Origin: Alteromonas sp. MMG017
GTDB taxonomy: Bacteria; Pseudomonadota; Gammaproteobacteria; Enterobacterales; Alteromonadaceae
NCBI RefSeq assembly: GCF_018100795.1
Contig: NZ_JAGJDY010000002.1
Location: 62,001-126,000, forward strand
DNA: 64,000 nucleotides
Direction of reading: 5' to 3'
Shown here in pieces: positions 35,160-44,684 of this stretch (within the stretch, counting starts at the first letter, position 1; each line of letters starts with the position of its first letter). The notes under the pieces are model-generated. The model saw nothing but the letters and a program-made list of their open reading frames with translations, did no database searches and was not told the origin of the DNA. The position numbers and the translations under genes are program-made.

Positions 35160-36464
35160 CTACAGAATATTTTCACCACTTTCTGGGTCGCGGGCTTTTT
35201 TAGCTTGCTCTCTTATATCTTCGGCTTCGCTGCTAACGTCATCGTTTTCATGCGCTAAATTGGCTTTGCTGTTAGATGCTGAAAGATAAGATGCCGGTGC
35301 TTTATTGTTGGCCGACGTACCTGCTATTTCTACCGCCGGTTTTTGGTTTTCCGCTAACTGAGTGTTGTTACCTTGTGAAAAGGGTTTATTAAGCGATGTG
35401 AACCCGCCGCTTTCATCTTCTGCGGCGTTGTTATTGGCGGTGTTGGTGCCGTTATTTTTGCCAGTATTATTGCCGGCATTATCGACGGTTTGATTAGACA
35501 CTATGGCTAATCCGTTAGGGAAAACACGTTCTCGAGCATCGTCTGGCATACTTATATCTTCTTCTGTGAAGCGGCCCACAATTTGACGCATCAGTAATGA
35601 CGACATTTTAAGCACACTGGTGTCTTCAACATTTACCCAAAAATACACTTTTAAATTGTAGGTCGATGCACCTAAGTTATCGATTAACACTTGAGGTTCG
35701 GGATCTTCAAGTACCTTTGCATGACTAGATATTATCTCAACGGCCAGATTTTGAGCATAACGAATGTCTGCATCGTACCCTACTCCTAACACAAAATGGC
35801 CGCGCATTAGTGGGTTGGCGGTTAGGTTTTTAATGACACCTTTATAAATGGTCGCATTGGGAATTTGAATATGGTTTCCGTCGAAATCTACCATGGTAGT
35901 TGCACGAGACGTGACCTTTTGAATGATGCCAGTGAACTCGTTCATTTCAACAATATCGCCAATTCGAAATGGCCTTTGAATAGTCAGCAATAAGCTTGAA
36001 ATAAAGTTTTCGGCAATATCACGAAAGGCAAAGCCAAGAATTAACCCTACTACACCCGTACCGCTTATTACCGCCACCGCAAAGCCGGTTAACCCTGCCA
36101 TAAACAGGAATAAATACACGCCAAGCAATATAATAATCAAACTAATAGAGCGTTGGGCTACCGACTTAATCAACGGCGTTAACGAGGAAAAAGAAAACGG
36201 CTTAAGTAGCAATCGAGATAACGGCCCTGCCGCGATAATAAACAGCGCCATTATTAGCAGGCCGACACCAAGCCCTGGTAGGCGATACAAAAAGCCATGC
36301 CATAAATCTAATAAGACCGACTGTGCTTCGGTGAAGTTTTCTACCCCAGATGTGGGCGCAACTGTATCTGCTGCTAATACACTAAGAGGTAACAGGTTTG
36401 CTACGTCGGAAAATACCGTGAAAAAGACCGTAGAAAATGCCGTAAATAAACTGATGATGCTCAC
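35160..36464 (-). CDS. MscS-type mechanosensitive channel with disordered tail
   Basis: 434 residues, GTG start at 36464 with GGAGCGAAA just upstream. Hydrophobic helices at about 58-80 and 95-145. The pore helix region TGFAVAVISGTGVVGLILGFAFRDIAENFISS (about 126-157) is characteristic, and the MscS beta domain follows (RPFRIGDIVEMNEFTGIIQKVTSRATTMVDFDGNHIQIPN). It opens under membrane tension to relieve osmotic stress. The last 120 residues are rich in Asn, Ser, Glu and Lys (NNTGKNNGTNTANNNA) and look disordered; such a tail is not part of E. coli MscS (286 residues). Confidence 0.88.
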   Translation of the reverse strand: MSIISLFTAFSTVFFTVFSDVANLLPLSVLAADTVAPTSGVENFTEAQSVLLDLWHGFLYRLPGLGVGLLIMALFIIAAGPLSRLLLKPFSFSSLTPLIKSVAQRSISLIIILLGVYLFLFMAGLTGFAVAVISGTGVVGLILGFAFRDIAENFISSLLLTIQRPFRIGDIVEMNEFTGIIQKVTSRATTMVDFDGNHIQIPNATIYKGVIKNLTANPLMRGHFVLGVGYDADIRYAQNLAVEIISSHAKVLEDPEPQVLIDNLGASTYNLKVYFWVNVEDTSVLKMSSLLMRQIVGRFTEEDISMPDDARERVFPNGLAIVSNQTVDNAGNNTGKNNGTNTANNNAAEDESGGFTSLNKPFSQGNNTQLAENQKPAVEIAGTSANNKAPASYLSASNSKANLAHENDDVSSEAEDIREQAKKARDPESGENIL

Positions 36465-36612
36465 TTTCGCTCCTTGAAATGAGATTAGCTACCACGAGGG
36501 AAGCCAAATAATTATACGCTCAACCCGCTAAGGTGCTTGTTAGTGCTGCTTACCACTATAAGTATATTAATACGCATATGTTAGTACGCACAGGCTCGCG
36601 AAGTGGTTTACG

Positions 36613-37251
36613 CTAAGGGCCAGCCACCACTAAATATGAGCCTAAACCAATGGTGAATAAAAAACTTCCCCAAATAGCATGCTCTATTACCACAATGGGT
36701 GTTGAATTTGTTTGCATGTAACGATAGCCAAATATAGCGCCACCGAACCACGATATAACAACCGCCACCCAATTCCCATAAATCAGATGCGCCAGGCCAA
36801 ATACAAAAGTGCTTAACGCCCAGCGCGCATTTTGTGAAGGTAAAATACGTTTATAACGGTGGAAGAAAAAGGTTCTAAAAATGATTTCTTGAGGAATAAC
36901 CGACACCACGGGATACACCAACAAGGTAACTACCCACATCCATGGCTCGTTAATTGGCCAATGCAAAAAAAGCTCAGGCTTAATGAGATAAACACACAGC
37001 GCAAGCAAACTTGCCCATGGTAGAAAAAGCTTTAGGGTACTTTTTAAATGACGGCCGTAATCTTCCCAATGCCATAAACGAATTCGTTGAAATTGTTTGT
37101 CGGCCAATAGCACGCTTAAACAAAACAAACACACTATGCCCAAAATAGGCATAAGCCAATTGGAGACGTGATTAATCCAGTAAAGCACGGCAAGGGGCAA
37201 TGCTACGAACAAGATGATCAATTCAGACCATAGCTTTACCACGAAGAACAC
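36613..37251 (-). CDS. CPBP family intramembrane protease-like protein
   Basis: 212 residues, about six membrane segments. The conserved region has PQEIIFRTFFFHRY (about 130-143), FVFGLAHLIYGN (about 158-169) and EHAIWGSFLF (about 193-202), matching motifs 1 to 3 of the CAAX-protease/bacteriocin-processing (CPBP) family. The first Glu of the usual EExxxR motif is Gln here. The start is GTG at 37251, but an AAGTAGG stretch lies almost on it, so the GTG at 37242 is also possible. Substrate unknown. Confidence 0.75.
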   Translation of the reverse strand: MFFVVKLWSELIILFVALPLAVLYWINHVSNWLMPILGIVCLFCLSVLLADKQFQRIRLWHWEDYGRHLKSTLKLFLPWASLLALCVYLIKPELFLHWPINEPWMWVVTLLVYPVVSVIPQEIIFRTFFFHRYKRILPSQNARWALSTFVFGLAHLIYGNWVAVVISWFGGAIFGYRYMQTNSTPIVVIEHAIWGSFLFTIGLGSYLVVAGP

Positions 37252-37662
37252 CTACTTAATTGCAAAATGATGACAGAAATATGAACTTAAAAAGATAATG
37301 AAATTATAGTGCCAATTCGCGTAGAAGTCTTACGACAGAGCTTATACATTAGGCTTATACGTCAGGCGTAAATAAGTAAGTCACGATAAATTAGCGTTTT
37401 TTTGAATTTCTGGCAGTGGAATAAAGTGTGAGAATAGAACATGATGGCACGTGACATGGTATGTAACGAAGGTACGGCGGTTACGGTTTGCTTGTTAACA
37501 GGCAATAAACGCTCACTTCGTGTGTATAAATAACACGCAGATGGGCACTGTTGCTGAAATATATTCCTTCACGATATTGTTGTTATTTGCTAAAAAGCAT
37601 CAATATAGTGCAAAACTACAAGAACGCGACACCCACCACTGAGCAGTTGAAGATTATTCCCT
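37252..37662. other. Intergenic region before the RpiR regulator
   Basis: No gene seen. It contains a GTGTGTATAAATAACAC inverted repeat near 37519, close enough to a promoter to be an operator, but this is weak. Nothing else stands out. Confidence 0.5.
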
Positions 37663-38520
37663 ATGGCCAAAAATTCAAACGATGTTATTAAGCAAATAGA
37701 GAAGCACTACGCGTCTTTATCGCCATCAGGCCAAACTATTGCTCAGTATTTACAGCGTAATCCTATTGCGGTTGTTACTCAATCAACCTCTCATATTGCT
37801 GAACAAACCAACACTTCAAAAGCTACGGTAAGTCGCTTTTTTCGTCAGCTTGGTTTTGAGTCGCATCAAGAAGCAAAAAATACGTTGCTTACCCTACGCG
37901 AACAGGGCGTGCCTGTTAGCCCTAGCACCACAGCGGTTTTACAGCACGAGCAAGAATTAAATAATATTTCGCAAACCTTCGACAATATTGATATTGCTAC
38001 CCTTACTGCCATTGCTGAAAAGCTGGCAAACGCGCAACAAATTACCCTTATCGGGTTTAGAAACGCTTACCCATTGGCCCTGCATTTTCGCCAGCAACTT
38101 AAGCAGATTCGCACCTCGGTAAGGCTTTTGCCTCAACCTGGGCAAACCTTAGGGGAAGATTTAGTCGATTTGGGTAAAGACGATGTTGTGGTGTTGTTTG
38201 GGTTTCGTAGACGCACCCGCCAATTTAAACACGTGTTGCATACCCTTTCTCACTGCCAAACCATTCTTATCACCGATCCTACCGGGCAAGTATACCGAGA
38301 TAACGTAAAGCATTTATTGGTGTGTCATTTAGGCAATCATTTAAGTTCACAGGTAGATAACTACGCCCCATTCGACAGTTATGCTGCCCCAATGAGCTTG
38401 GTTTCTACTCTATGTAACTTTACGTATTCTGCCTTGGGCGACAGCGCATCAAAGCGTGTTAAAGCCATTACTAGCCTGTATGGCGACCTTGATGAATTAG
38501 AGCCTTCCGAGCGAAAGTAA
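37663..38520 (+). CDS. MurR/RpiR-family transcription regulator
   Basis: 285 residues. N-terminal HTH_6 domain (about 1-75) with the helix-turn-helix SHIAEQTNTSKATVSRFFRQLGF, then a SIS domain (about 115-245) with QQITLIGFRNAYPLALHFRQQL and DVVVLFGFRRRTRQFKHVL. RpiR regulators sense phosphosugars or other small metabolites through the SIS domain. Purine/ureide genes begin about 900 bases downstream on the same strand, and RpiR-type regulators are known beside hpx-type ureide genes, so it may regulate that block. DNA target unknown. Confidence 0.88.
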   Translation: MAKNSNDVIKQIEKHYASLSPSGQTIAQYLQRNPIAVVTQSTSHIAEQTNTSKATVSRFFRQLGFESHQEAKNTLLTLREQGVPVSPSTTAVLQHEQELNNISQTFDNIDIATLTAIAEKLANAQQITLIGFRNAYPLALHFRQQLKQIRTSVRLLPQPGQTLGEDLVDLGKDDVVVLFGFRRRTRQFKHVLHTLSHCQTILITDPTGQVYRDNVKHLLVCHLGNHLSSQVDNYAPFDSYAAPMSLVSTLCNFTYSALGDSASKRVKAITSLYGDLDELEPSERK

Positions 38521-38713
38521 TAGGTAAAGTACGATTTAAATAACATGTAAAGTAATATTAACTACTTTTATTTGGTTGCTTTTTAAGCAAGAATGGAAGA
38601 TCGAATTATTAAATAAGTACGTATAACAATTCGTGTTGCCACACGAGATACAAAGAGACAACTGCGCTGTTCTCCCTTAAAAAGGCAACCAAGCATTTGA
38701 TGTTGGAGTTGAA

Positions 38714-39277
38714 ATGGATAAATCCCACCTTGTTATAGAAGAGTCTAGCAGAGTTTTAGCGTTTTGGTTTAATGAACTAACCCCTTCCCAGTGGTTTACT
38801 CAAGATTCTGCCCTTGATCGCACTATTGCATCGCAATTTTTAACCTTACACCGCGCTGCATCACAAGGTGAACTATGGCCTTGGCGCGCTACGCCTACAG
38901 GCCGATTAGCTGAAATTATTTTGCTTGATCAGTTTTCACGAAATATATACCGAGACACTCCCCACGCTTTCTCGCAAGATCCTATGGCGTTAGTATTAGC
39001 CCAAGAGGCGGTGAGTGTGGAGGCCGACAAAGCCCTTACGCCTCAGCAATGCATATTTTTATACATGCCATTTATGCATAGCGAATCTTTAGCTATACAC
39101 GATATTGCGCTTCAACTTTTTGCGGTTCCTGGTTTAGAGCAGCAATACGATTACGAGTTGAAACACCTGCGTATTATTGAGCAATTTGGCCGTTACCCTC
39201 ACCGAAACTTGGTGCTAGGCAGGACCAGTACCAAAGAAGAGGAACGATTCCTCAGTCAGGCTGGTAGCCGGTTTTAG
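38714..39277 (+). CDS. DUF924 family protein
   Basis: 187 residues. The family pattern is clear: VLAFWFNELTPSQWF (about 13-27), EIILLDQFSRNIYRDT (about 66-81), FLYMPFMHSES (about 115-125) and RYPHRNLVLGR (about 164-174). The fold is all-helical and TPR-like. No enzymatic role is established. The ATG has GGAG 6 bases upstream. It lies between the RpiR regulator and the ureide genes, but nothing ties it to either. Confidence 0.85.
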   Translation: MDKSHLVIEESSRVLAFWFNELTPSQWFTQDSALDRTIASQFLTLHRAASQGELWPWRATPTGRLAEIILLDQFSRNIYRDTPHAFSQDPMALVLAQEAVSVEADKALTPQQCIFLYMPFMHSESLAIHDIALQLFAVPGLEQQYDYELKHLRIIEQFGRYPHRNLVLGRTSTKEEERFLSQAGSRF

Positions 39278-39289
39278 TGCATATATGTC

Positions 39290-39336
39290 ATTGCATATAA
39301 CTCATCGCACATATTGCATATAACATTGCATATAAC
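39290..39336. repeat. Direct repeat ATTGCATATAAC, three copies
   Basis: Copies at 39290-39301, 39313-39324 and 39325-39336 in the gap between the DUF924 gene and the amidase gene. They could be regulator sites or simple repeats. Confidence 0.7.
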
Positions 39337-39419
39337 ACGCCAGTAACAAACGTTTCACTTGACAACAAAGAGAAACGATTGTTTCATGGAGGTATATTTT
39401 TCACTATTGCGAATGTGCC

Positions 39420-40718
39420 GTGTCTTCTCCTTTTGTTTCGATCCCTGCTGACTATAAAGTAAACGCTAAAAGTGCTTCAGATTCTGCGGCAGCCAATGCT
39501 TCACCAACAGCTGGCGAACTAACTGGTATTAGCTTGGAGGGCTACACTTTAGCGGTAAAAGACTTATTTCATATTAAAGGGCTACCAACCGCAGCCGGGA
39601 ATCCCGATTGGTTGGCAACGCACCCTGTGCCAACGGCCACCAATAGCACAGTTGAAAAATTAATTGATGCAGGCGCTACCTTCAAAGGTAAAACAATTAC
39701 CGATGAACTAGCCTATAGCCTTCACGGTCAAAATAAACATTATCCGCAGCTGGTGAACCCTATTGCACCTGCTCACATTCCTGGGGGGTCGTCTTCAGGT
39801 TCGGCTGTTGCTGTGTCGGCACATTTAGCTGATATTGGTTTGGGTACAGACACAGGTGGTTCTATTCGTGTTCCTGCGAGCTATCAAGGATTATGGGGGC
39901 TGCGCACTACCCATAATGCTATACCGTGTGACAATATGGTGGCATTGGCACCGTCTTTCGACACAGTAGGTTGGATGAGCCGCGATCTCGACACCCTAGA
40001 AAAAGTCAGCCAAGTTTGTTTAGCTGATGGTTCGCAAGAAGAATTGGTTACACCACAAAACGTAAACGGTGCAGATAAAACCGACGTAGCCAACAGTGAT
40101 TCAAATACAAGCTTAGTACGAATTGGTGCCGTTCAACACTTGCTGCAAAGTGCTAAACACGGTGTTTTGGCCACAAAATGGGTAGAAACACTTAATAAAA
40201 AAGCAGATAACGCCAATGCGGGTTTTACTATTACCCCGATTACCGAACACGAATTAGATTTATCGGCACTGAATACTGCCGCGACTTTTCGCGTATTACA
40301 AGGCGCTGAAATTTGGCGACAACATGGCCAGTGGATAACAGATACATCCCCTGACATTGCCCACGATATAATGCTTCGACTAAATTGGTGCGAAACGATT
40401 TCTGAACAAGAAGTTGAAGAAGCCAAGAAGCAGCAAGTGGCGTTTCAAGAATACATCAACAGCTTATTTGAAACTGTAGACGTATTGTTGATACCCACTA
40501 CTCCCGGCATTGCACCACGGTGCGATGCCGACGAAGAAACACTAGCGAACGATAGGAACGCCCTGCTTGCGCTTACCTCAATTGCAGGTTTAGCAGAGCT
40601 TCCACAAATTCATATGCCGCTATTTACCCTACAAAATGCCCCATGTGGTTTATCACTGGTAGGCAAAAAAGGCAGCGATCTTGCACTTATTAAGTTAGCA
40701 AAAATACTGACAGCCTAA
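39420..40718 (+). CDS. Amidase-signature hydrolase, HpxY-like candidate
   Basis: 432 residues. Amidase-signature triad visible as Lys47 (LAVKDLF), cis-Ser124 (IPGGSSSGSA) and nucleophile Ser148 (TDTGGSIRVPAS), with the 24-residue Ser-Ser spacing of the family. The enzyme should hydrolyse an amide. It is followed by an HpxW-like oxamate amidohydrolase and ureide genes; Klebsiella pairs HpxW with an amidase (HpxY), so a ureide-derived amide such as oxalurate is a likely substrate. This is inference. The start is GTG at 39420, but the best ribosome site (GGAGG at 39388) is too far away, so the true start is uncertain. Confidence 0.8.
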   Translation: MSSPFVSIPADYKVNAKSASDSAAANASPTAGELTGISLEGYTLAVKDLFHIKGLPTAAGNPDWLATHPVPTATNSTVEKLIDAGATFKGKTITDELAYSLHGQNKHYPQLVNPIAPAHIPGGSSSGSAVAVSAHLADIGLGTDTGGSIRVPASYQGLWGLRTTHNAIPCDNMVALAPSFDTVGWMSRDLDTLEKVSQVCLADGSQEELVTPQNVNGADKTDVANSDSNTSLVRIGAVQHLLQSAKHGVLATKWVETLNKKADNANAGFTITPITEHELDLSALNTAATFRVLQGAEIWRQHGQWITDTSPDIAHDIMLRLNWCETISEQEVEEAKKQQVAFQEYINSLFETVDVLLIPTTPGIAPRCDADEETLANDRNALLALTSIAGLAELPQIHMPLFTLQNAPCGLSLVGKKGSDLALIKLAKILTA

Positions 40719-40743
40719 TGCGCTAGTCATCAAAGGCCCGCAC

Positions 40744-40806
40744 TGATGTAGTCGTTACTGATTTAAAATGACGCAGTCGCTACTGATTTGAAATGACTTC
40801 GTCATT
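40744..40806. repeat. 25-base tandem repeat, about 2.5 copies
   Basis: Copy 1 at 40744-40768 and copy 2 at 40769-40793 differ at a few positions; a partial third copy runs into TGACTTCGTCATTAG. A 9-base repeat (GGCTTAGCG-like, 40809-40835) follows. It separates the amidase and HpxW-like genes. Confidence 0.8.
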
Positions 40807-40884
40807 AGGGGCTTAGCGGGCTTAGCAGGCTTAACATGAAAACAAGATCGCATTTGCCAAATAACAAATGGATAAAAAAAGACA

Positions 40885-42462
40885 ATGAGTGAAAAACATA
40901 ACATAGGCTTCACAGCCCCTCACTTTGCGGCATCGCAAGTGGGTTTACATATTTTAGAAAAAGGCGGCACCGCGATTGAAGCAATGGTTGCCGCAGCGGC
41001 CTCTATTGCTGTTGAATACCCTCACATGAATGGTATGGGTGGCGACGGATTTTGGCTAATTAGTGAGCCTGGCAAAGCCCCTATTGGTATTGATGCTTCA
41101 GGCGTTGCAGCATTGGGTGCTACCCCTGAATTTTATAAAGACGAAAGCGCTATTCCTAGCCGAGGCGGAAAATCAGCCCTTACTATGGCCGGTGCTGTTG
41201 CAGGTTGGAATGAAGCATTAAAAATAAGCCACCAGTGGCAAGACGGCCTATCGCTTAATACGTTGTTTGATACCGCCATTAGCCAGGCTAATTGGGGTAT
41301 AGAAGTTACGCAAAGCTTAGTAGACGCCAGTAATAAAACCTTTGACGATTTAGCCGGCGACCCAAATTTTGATCAGTTCTTAATTAAGGGCAAAGCCCTT
41401 AAAAAAGGTAAAATACTTAAACTGACGGCGCTGTCTAAAACACTTAGCCACTTAGCGAAAGCAGGGCTTGATGACTTTTATCAGGGCGAGCTTGCTAGCA
41501 AACTGGCTACCGACTTAGAAGCCGCTGGTTCACCTATTCGTATTGAAGACTTTAACCAATACAAAGCACAAATTGTAGAGCCGCTTTCGGTTACCACCAG
41601 CAAAGGTACTTTGTATAACTTACCTGCACCTACCCAGGGTGTGGCGTCGTTAATTATTTTAGCGCTGTACGACAAGGTGCAGCATTTAGGCTCTTCCGAT
41701 GCCGACATGGTGCACTTATTAATTGAATGCACCAAACAGGCGTTTATTGCACGAAATGCGAACGTTACCGACCCTTCACGTACGCCGGTTGATTTAGCGA
41801 GCTTGCTCACCGATGCGTCACTTGATGAAATGGTTAAACACATTTCGATAGAAAAGGCACAGCCGTGGCCGCATGTCGCGAAACCAGGCGATACCATTTG
41901 GATGGGTGCCTGCGATAGCGAAGGTCGAATGGTAAGTTACATTCAATCGCTTTACTGGGAGTTTGGTTCAGGCATTGTTAGCCCACAAACAGGCATTGTA
42001 TGGAATAACCGAGGTACTTCGTTCTCGTTAGACCCAGCTAGCAACCAATATTTAAAGCCTGGATTAAAGCCGTTCCATACGCTAAACCCTGCGTTTGCCG
42101 ATTTAGCTGATGGGCGCAGAATGAGTTACGGCACCATGGGCGGTGAAGGTCAGCCACAAACACAAGCCGCCCTTTTTGCTCGACATGTTTATCACAACCA
42201 GCCAATTGATAAAGCGATTGCCCTAGGCCGATGGTTATTAGGCCGTACTTGGGGCGATGAAAGTAACAACTTAAAAGCCGAGCGTGACTTAGCTGAGTAT
42301 GTAGGCGAAAGCCTTATTGCCCGCGGCCACGATATGGTGACTGTCGACCCTTGTAACGAACTGATGGGCCATGCGGGCGCGGTTATTCGCACGTCTACTG
42401 GTGCAGTCAGCGCAGCAAGCGATCCACGAAGCGACGGTAAAGCTTTTACCGATAAGGTCTAA
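40885..42462 (+). CDS. Gamma-glutamyltranspeptidase-fold hydrolase, HpxW-like oxamate amidohydrolase
   Basis: 525 residues without signal peptide. The N-terminus (GFTAPHFAASQVGLHILEKGGTAIEAMVAAAASIAVEYPHMNGMGGDGFW) is that of the GGT Ntn-hydrolase family. The self-cleavage nucleophile is likely Thr337 in KPGDTIWMGACD, followed by SLYWEFGSGIVSPQTGIVWNNRG, which replaces the transpeptidase pattern. Lack of export and a ureide neighbourhood point to the HpxW group, which hydrolyses oxamate to oxalate and ammonia. The activity is inferred. Confidence 0.82.
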   Translation: MSEKHNIGFTAPHFAASQVGLHILEKGGTAIEAMVAAAASIAVEYPHMNGMGGDGFWLISEPGKAPIGIDASGVAALGATPEFYKDESAIPSRGGKSALTMAGAVAGWNEALKISHQWQDGLSLNTLFDTAISQANWGIEVTQSLVDASNKTFDDLAGDPNFDQFLIKGKALKKGKILKLTALSKTLSHLAKAGLDDFYQGELASKLATDLEAAGSPIRIEDFNQYKAQIVEPLSVTTSKGTLYNLPAPTQGVASLIILALYDKVQHLGSSDADMVHLLIECTKQAFIARNANVTDPSRTPVDLASLLTDASLDEMVKHISIEKAQPWPHVAKPGDTIWMGACDSEGRMVSYIQSLYWEFGSGIVSPQTGIVWNNRGTSFSLDPASNQYLKPGLKPFHTLNPAFADLADGRRMSYGTMGGEGQPQTQAALFARHVYHNQPIDKAIALGRWLLGRTWGDESNNLKAERDLAEYVGESLIARGHDMVTVDPCNELMGHAGAVIRTSTGAVSAASDPRSDGKAFTDKV

Positions 42463-42620
42463 CAACAAAAATTACCCCAAGCCGTTTTATCGGTGTGTTG
42501 CTTTTGGCTTATTTTTAAAGGACGTCCACCCCTTTTTAAGTAAGTCAGAGCAACCCACCATAATTTACGTTGGGCGTAAATTTATTAGTAAGCACACTTT
42601 CACAACGAGACTCTTAATTT

Positions 42621-43439
42621 ATGCAGTTTTTACTCGATAACATGACGGTAATATTATCGTTAATTGGTACAGGCGTGTTCGCCGGATTACTGGCTGGCCT
42701 GTTAGGTGTAGGCGGCGGTATTGTTATAGTGCCTGTTCTGTTTTTCTTATTTCAAGCGCTAGGGGTATCGGCTGAAAGTGCCATGGTGATTGCAACTGCA
42801 ACATCACTTGCCACTATTGTGCCTACGTCTATTAGCTCTATTCGCGCTCACCACAGTAAAGGCAATGTAGATTTTGCCCTACTAAAAGCATGGGCTGTGT
42901 TTATCCTAATAGGTGTATTAGCCGGAAGTTACTTAGTAACGGTACTAGACGCTAACTTCCTAACCTTGATGTTCGGTGTTATTGCCACTTTGTCTGCTAT
43001 CAACATGTTAGTTGGCAAAAAAGATGCATTGTTTAACGGCCTACCTGGCCGTGTTGGACAGTCAATTATGGCGGCGTGTATTGGCTTTTTCAGTTCAATG
43101 GTTGGCATTGGTGGCGGCACGCTTACCGTCCCTACCCTTACGTTTTGTAATTACCCCGCGCACAGAGCCGTAGGTACAGCAGCCGCTGTTGGCCTAATTA
43201 TATCGCTGCCTGCTGCCATTACACTTTTATTTGTGGGCACTACCCCTGTTGACGCGCCGTTCGCTACCTACGGTTACGTTAACCTACTTGGTTTCGCGTG
43301 TATTGTCCCGTTAACGGTTATTTTTGCGCCCATTGGTGCAGGCATTGCCAATAAGTTAGACGCGGGTCTACTTAAGAAGATTTTTGCTGTTGTTCTCATC
43401 ATTACTGGCCTGCGCATGCTTGCGCAGGTGTTTATCTAG
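42621..43439 (+). CDS. TauE/SafE-family membrane transporter
   Basis: 272 residues with about 8 hydrophobic segments and the repeated family motif GLLAGLLGVGGGIVIVPVLFF (about 22-42) and SSMVGIGGGTLTVPTL (about 158-173). The family moves sulfur-containing or other organic anions. It sits 9 bases ahead of the aminotransferase gene, so it is cotranscribed with ureide genes. A substrate such as oxalate or a ureide is an inference. Confidence 0.85.
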   Translation: MQFLLDNMTVILSLIGTGVFAGLLAGLLGVGGGIVIVPVLFFLFQALGVSAESAMVIATATSLATIVPTSISSIRAHHSKGNVDFALLKAWAVFILIGVLAGSYLVTVLDANFLTLMFGVIATLSAINMLVGKKDALFNGLPGRVGQSIMAACIGFFSSMVGIGGGTLTVPTLTFCNYPAHRAVGTAAAVGLIISLPAAITLLFVGTTPVDAPFATYGYVNLLGFACIVPLTVIFAPIGAGIANKLDAGLLKKIFAVVLIITGLRMLAQVFI

Positions 43440-43448
43440 GAGCCTATT

Positions 43449-44684
43449 ATGACTGGTTTTACTCCATTAACACCTCCACCGCGCCTTTTAATGGGCCCAG
43501 GCCCTATTAATTGCTATCCGCGTGTATTGTCTGCCATGTCTACACAACTGGTTGGCCAATACGACCCAGTAATGACAGGCTACATGAACGAAACCATGGC
43601 GCTGTACCGCACGTTATTTAATACCGAAAACCAGCAAACCATGCTGATTGACGGTACTTCTCGTGCAGGTATTGAAGCGGTTTTAGTGTCGGCTATCGAA
43701 CCAGGTGATAAGGTACTTGTGCCTATCTTCGGGCGTTTTGGTCATCTATTGGCTGAAATTGCCGAGCGCGCCGATGCAGAAGTTCACACTATTGAAGTGC
43801 CGTGGGGTGAAGTATTTACACCTGAGCAAATTGAAGCAGCTATTAAGAAAGTTCAACCTAAGCTGTTAGCCATAGTACAAGGCGACACCTCAACCACTAT
43901 GTTTCAACCGCTTGAAGACATTGGTGCGATTTGTGAAGCTAACGACGTATTGTTCTATTGTGATGCTACGGCATCGGTTGGTGGCAACCCGCTGGAAGTA
44001 GACAAATGGAAACTAGATGCTGTTTCAGTAGGCTTGCAGAAATGTTTAGGCGGCCCGTCAGGTAGTGCGCCCATTACCATGAGCCAAAAATTCGTTGATG
44101 TAGTGCGCACTCGCCACCACGTAGAAGCGGGTATTCGCGATGCGCACCATGAAAGTGCACGTGGCCCGAAAATTCGCTCTAACTATTTCGACCTTGGCAT
44201 GATCATGGATTACTGGGGTGATGAACGCTTAAACCATCATACCGAAGCAGCGACCATGCTTTATTGCGCACGAGAATGCGCTATTTTGCATCTTGAAGAA
44301 GGCCAGCAAAATGTTATTGCACGCCATAAAGTGGCAGGTGATGCCATGTTAGCTGGTGTGCAAGCGCTAGGCCTTACGCCTTTTGGCGACCTTGCCAATA
44401 AAATGAGTAACGTAGTGGGCGTGGTTATACCTGATGGCGTGCACGGCGAACAAGTTCGCGAAGACTTATTACTGCGTTTCAACATTGAAATTGGTACTAG
44501 CTTTGGCCCCCTTAAAGGTAAAATTTGGCGTATAGGCACTATGGGGTATAACGCTCGCCAAGATGCCGTGTTGCACACCCTACAGTCGCTTGAAACCGTA
44601 TTGCGTAAACAAGGTATGTCGTTACCGGCCGGTGCTGGCGTAGATGCCGCGCTTGCTGTGTACTCGGGAGCCATGAATGTCTGA
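43449..44684 (+). CDS. Ureidoglycine-glyoxylate aminotransferase (PucG-like)
   Basis: 411 residues of the class V aminotransferase (alanine-glyoxylate type) family. The N-terminus LLMGPGPINCYPRVLSAMS and the PLP lysine at 198 (VSVGLQKCLGGPSG) are typical, and DATAS near 172 is the phosphate/PLP region. PucG-type enzymes move the amino group of (S)-ureidoglycine to glyoxylate, giving oxalurate and glycine. The gene overlaps the allantoate hydrolase gene by 8 bases, which argues for this substrate rather than alanine or serine. TAGGAG precedes the ATG. Confidence 0.88.
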   Translation: MTGFTPLTPPPRLLMGPGPINCYPRVLSAMSTQLVGQYDPVMTGYMNETMALYRTLFNTENQQTMLIDGTSRAGIEAVLVSAIEPGDKVLVPIFGRFGHLLAEIAERADAEVHTIEVPWGEVFTPEQIEAAIKKVQPKLLAIVQGDTSTTMFQPLEDIGAICEANDVLFYCDATASVGGNPLEVDKWKLDAVSVGLQKCLGGPSGSAPITMSQKFVDVVRTRHHVEAGIRDAHHESARGPKIRSNYFDLGMIMDYWGDERLNHHTEAATMLYCARECAILHLEEGQQNVIARHKVAGDAMLAGVQALGLTPFGDLANKMSNVVGVVIPDGVHGEQVREDLLLRFNIEIGTSFGPLKGKIWRIGTMGYNARQDAVLHTLQSLETVLRKQGMSLPAGAGVDAALAVYSGAMNV

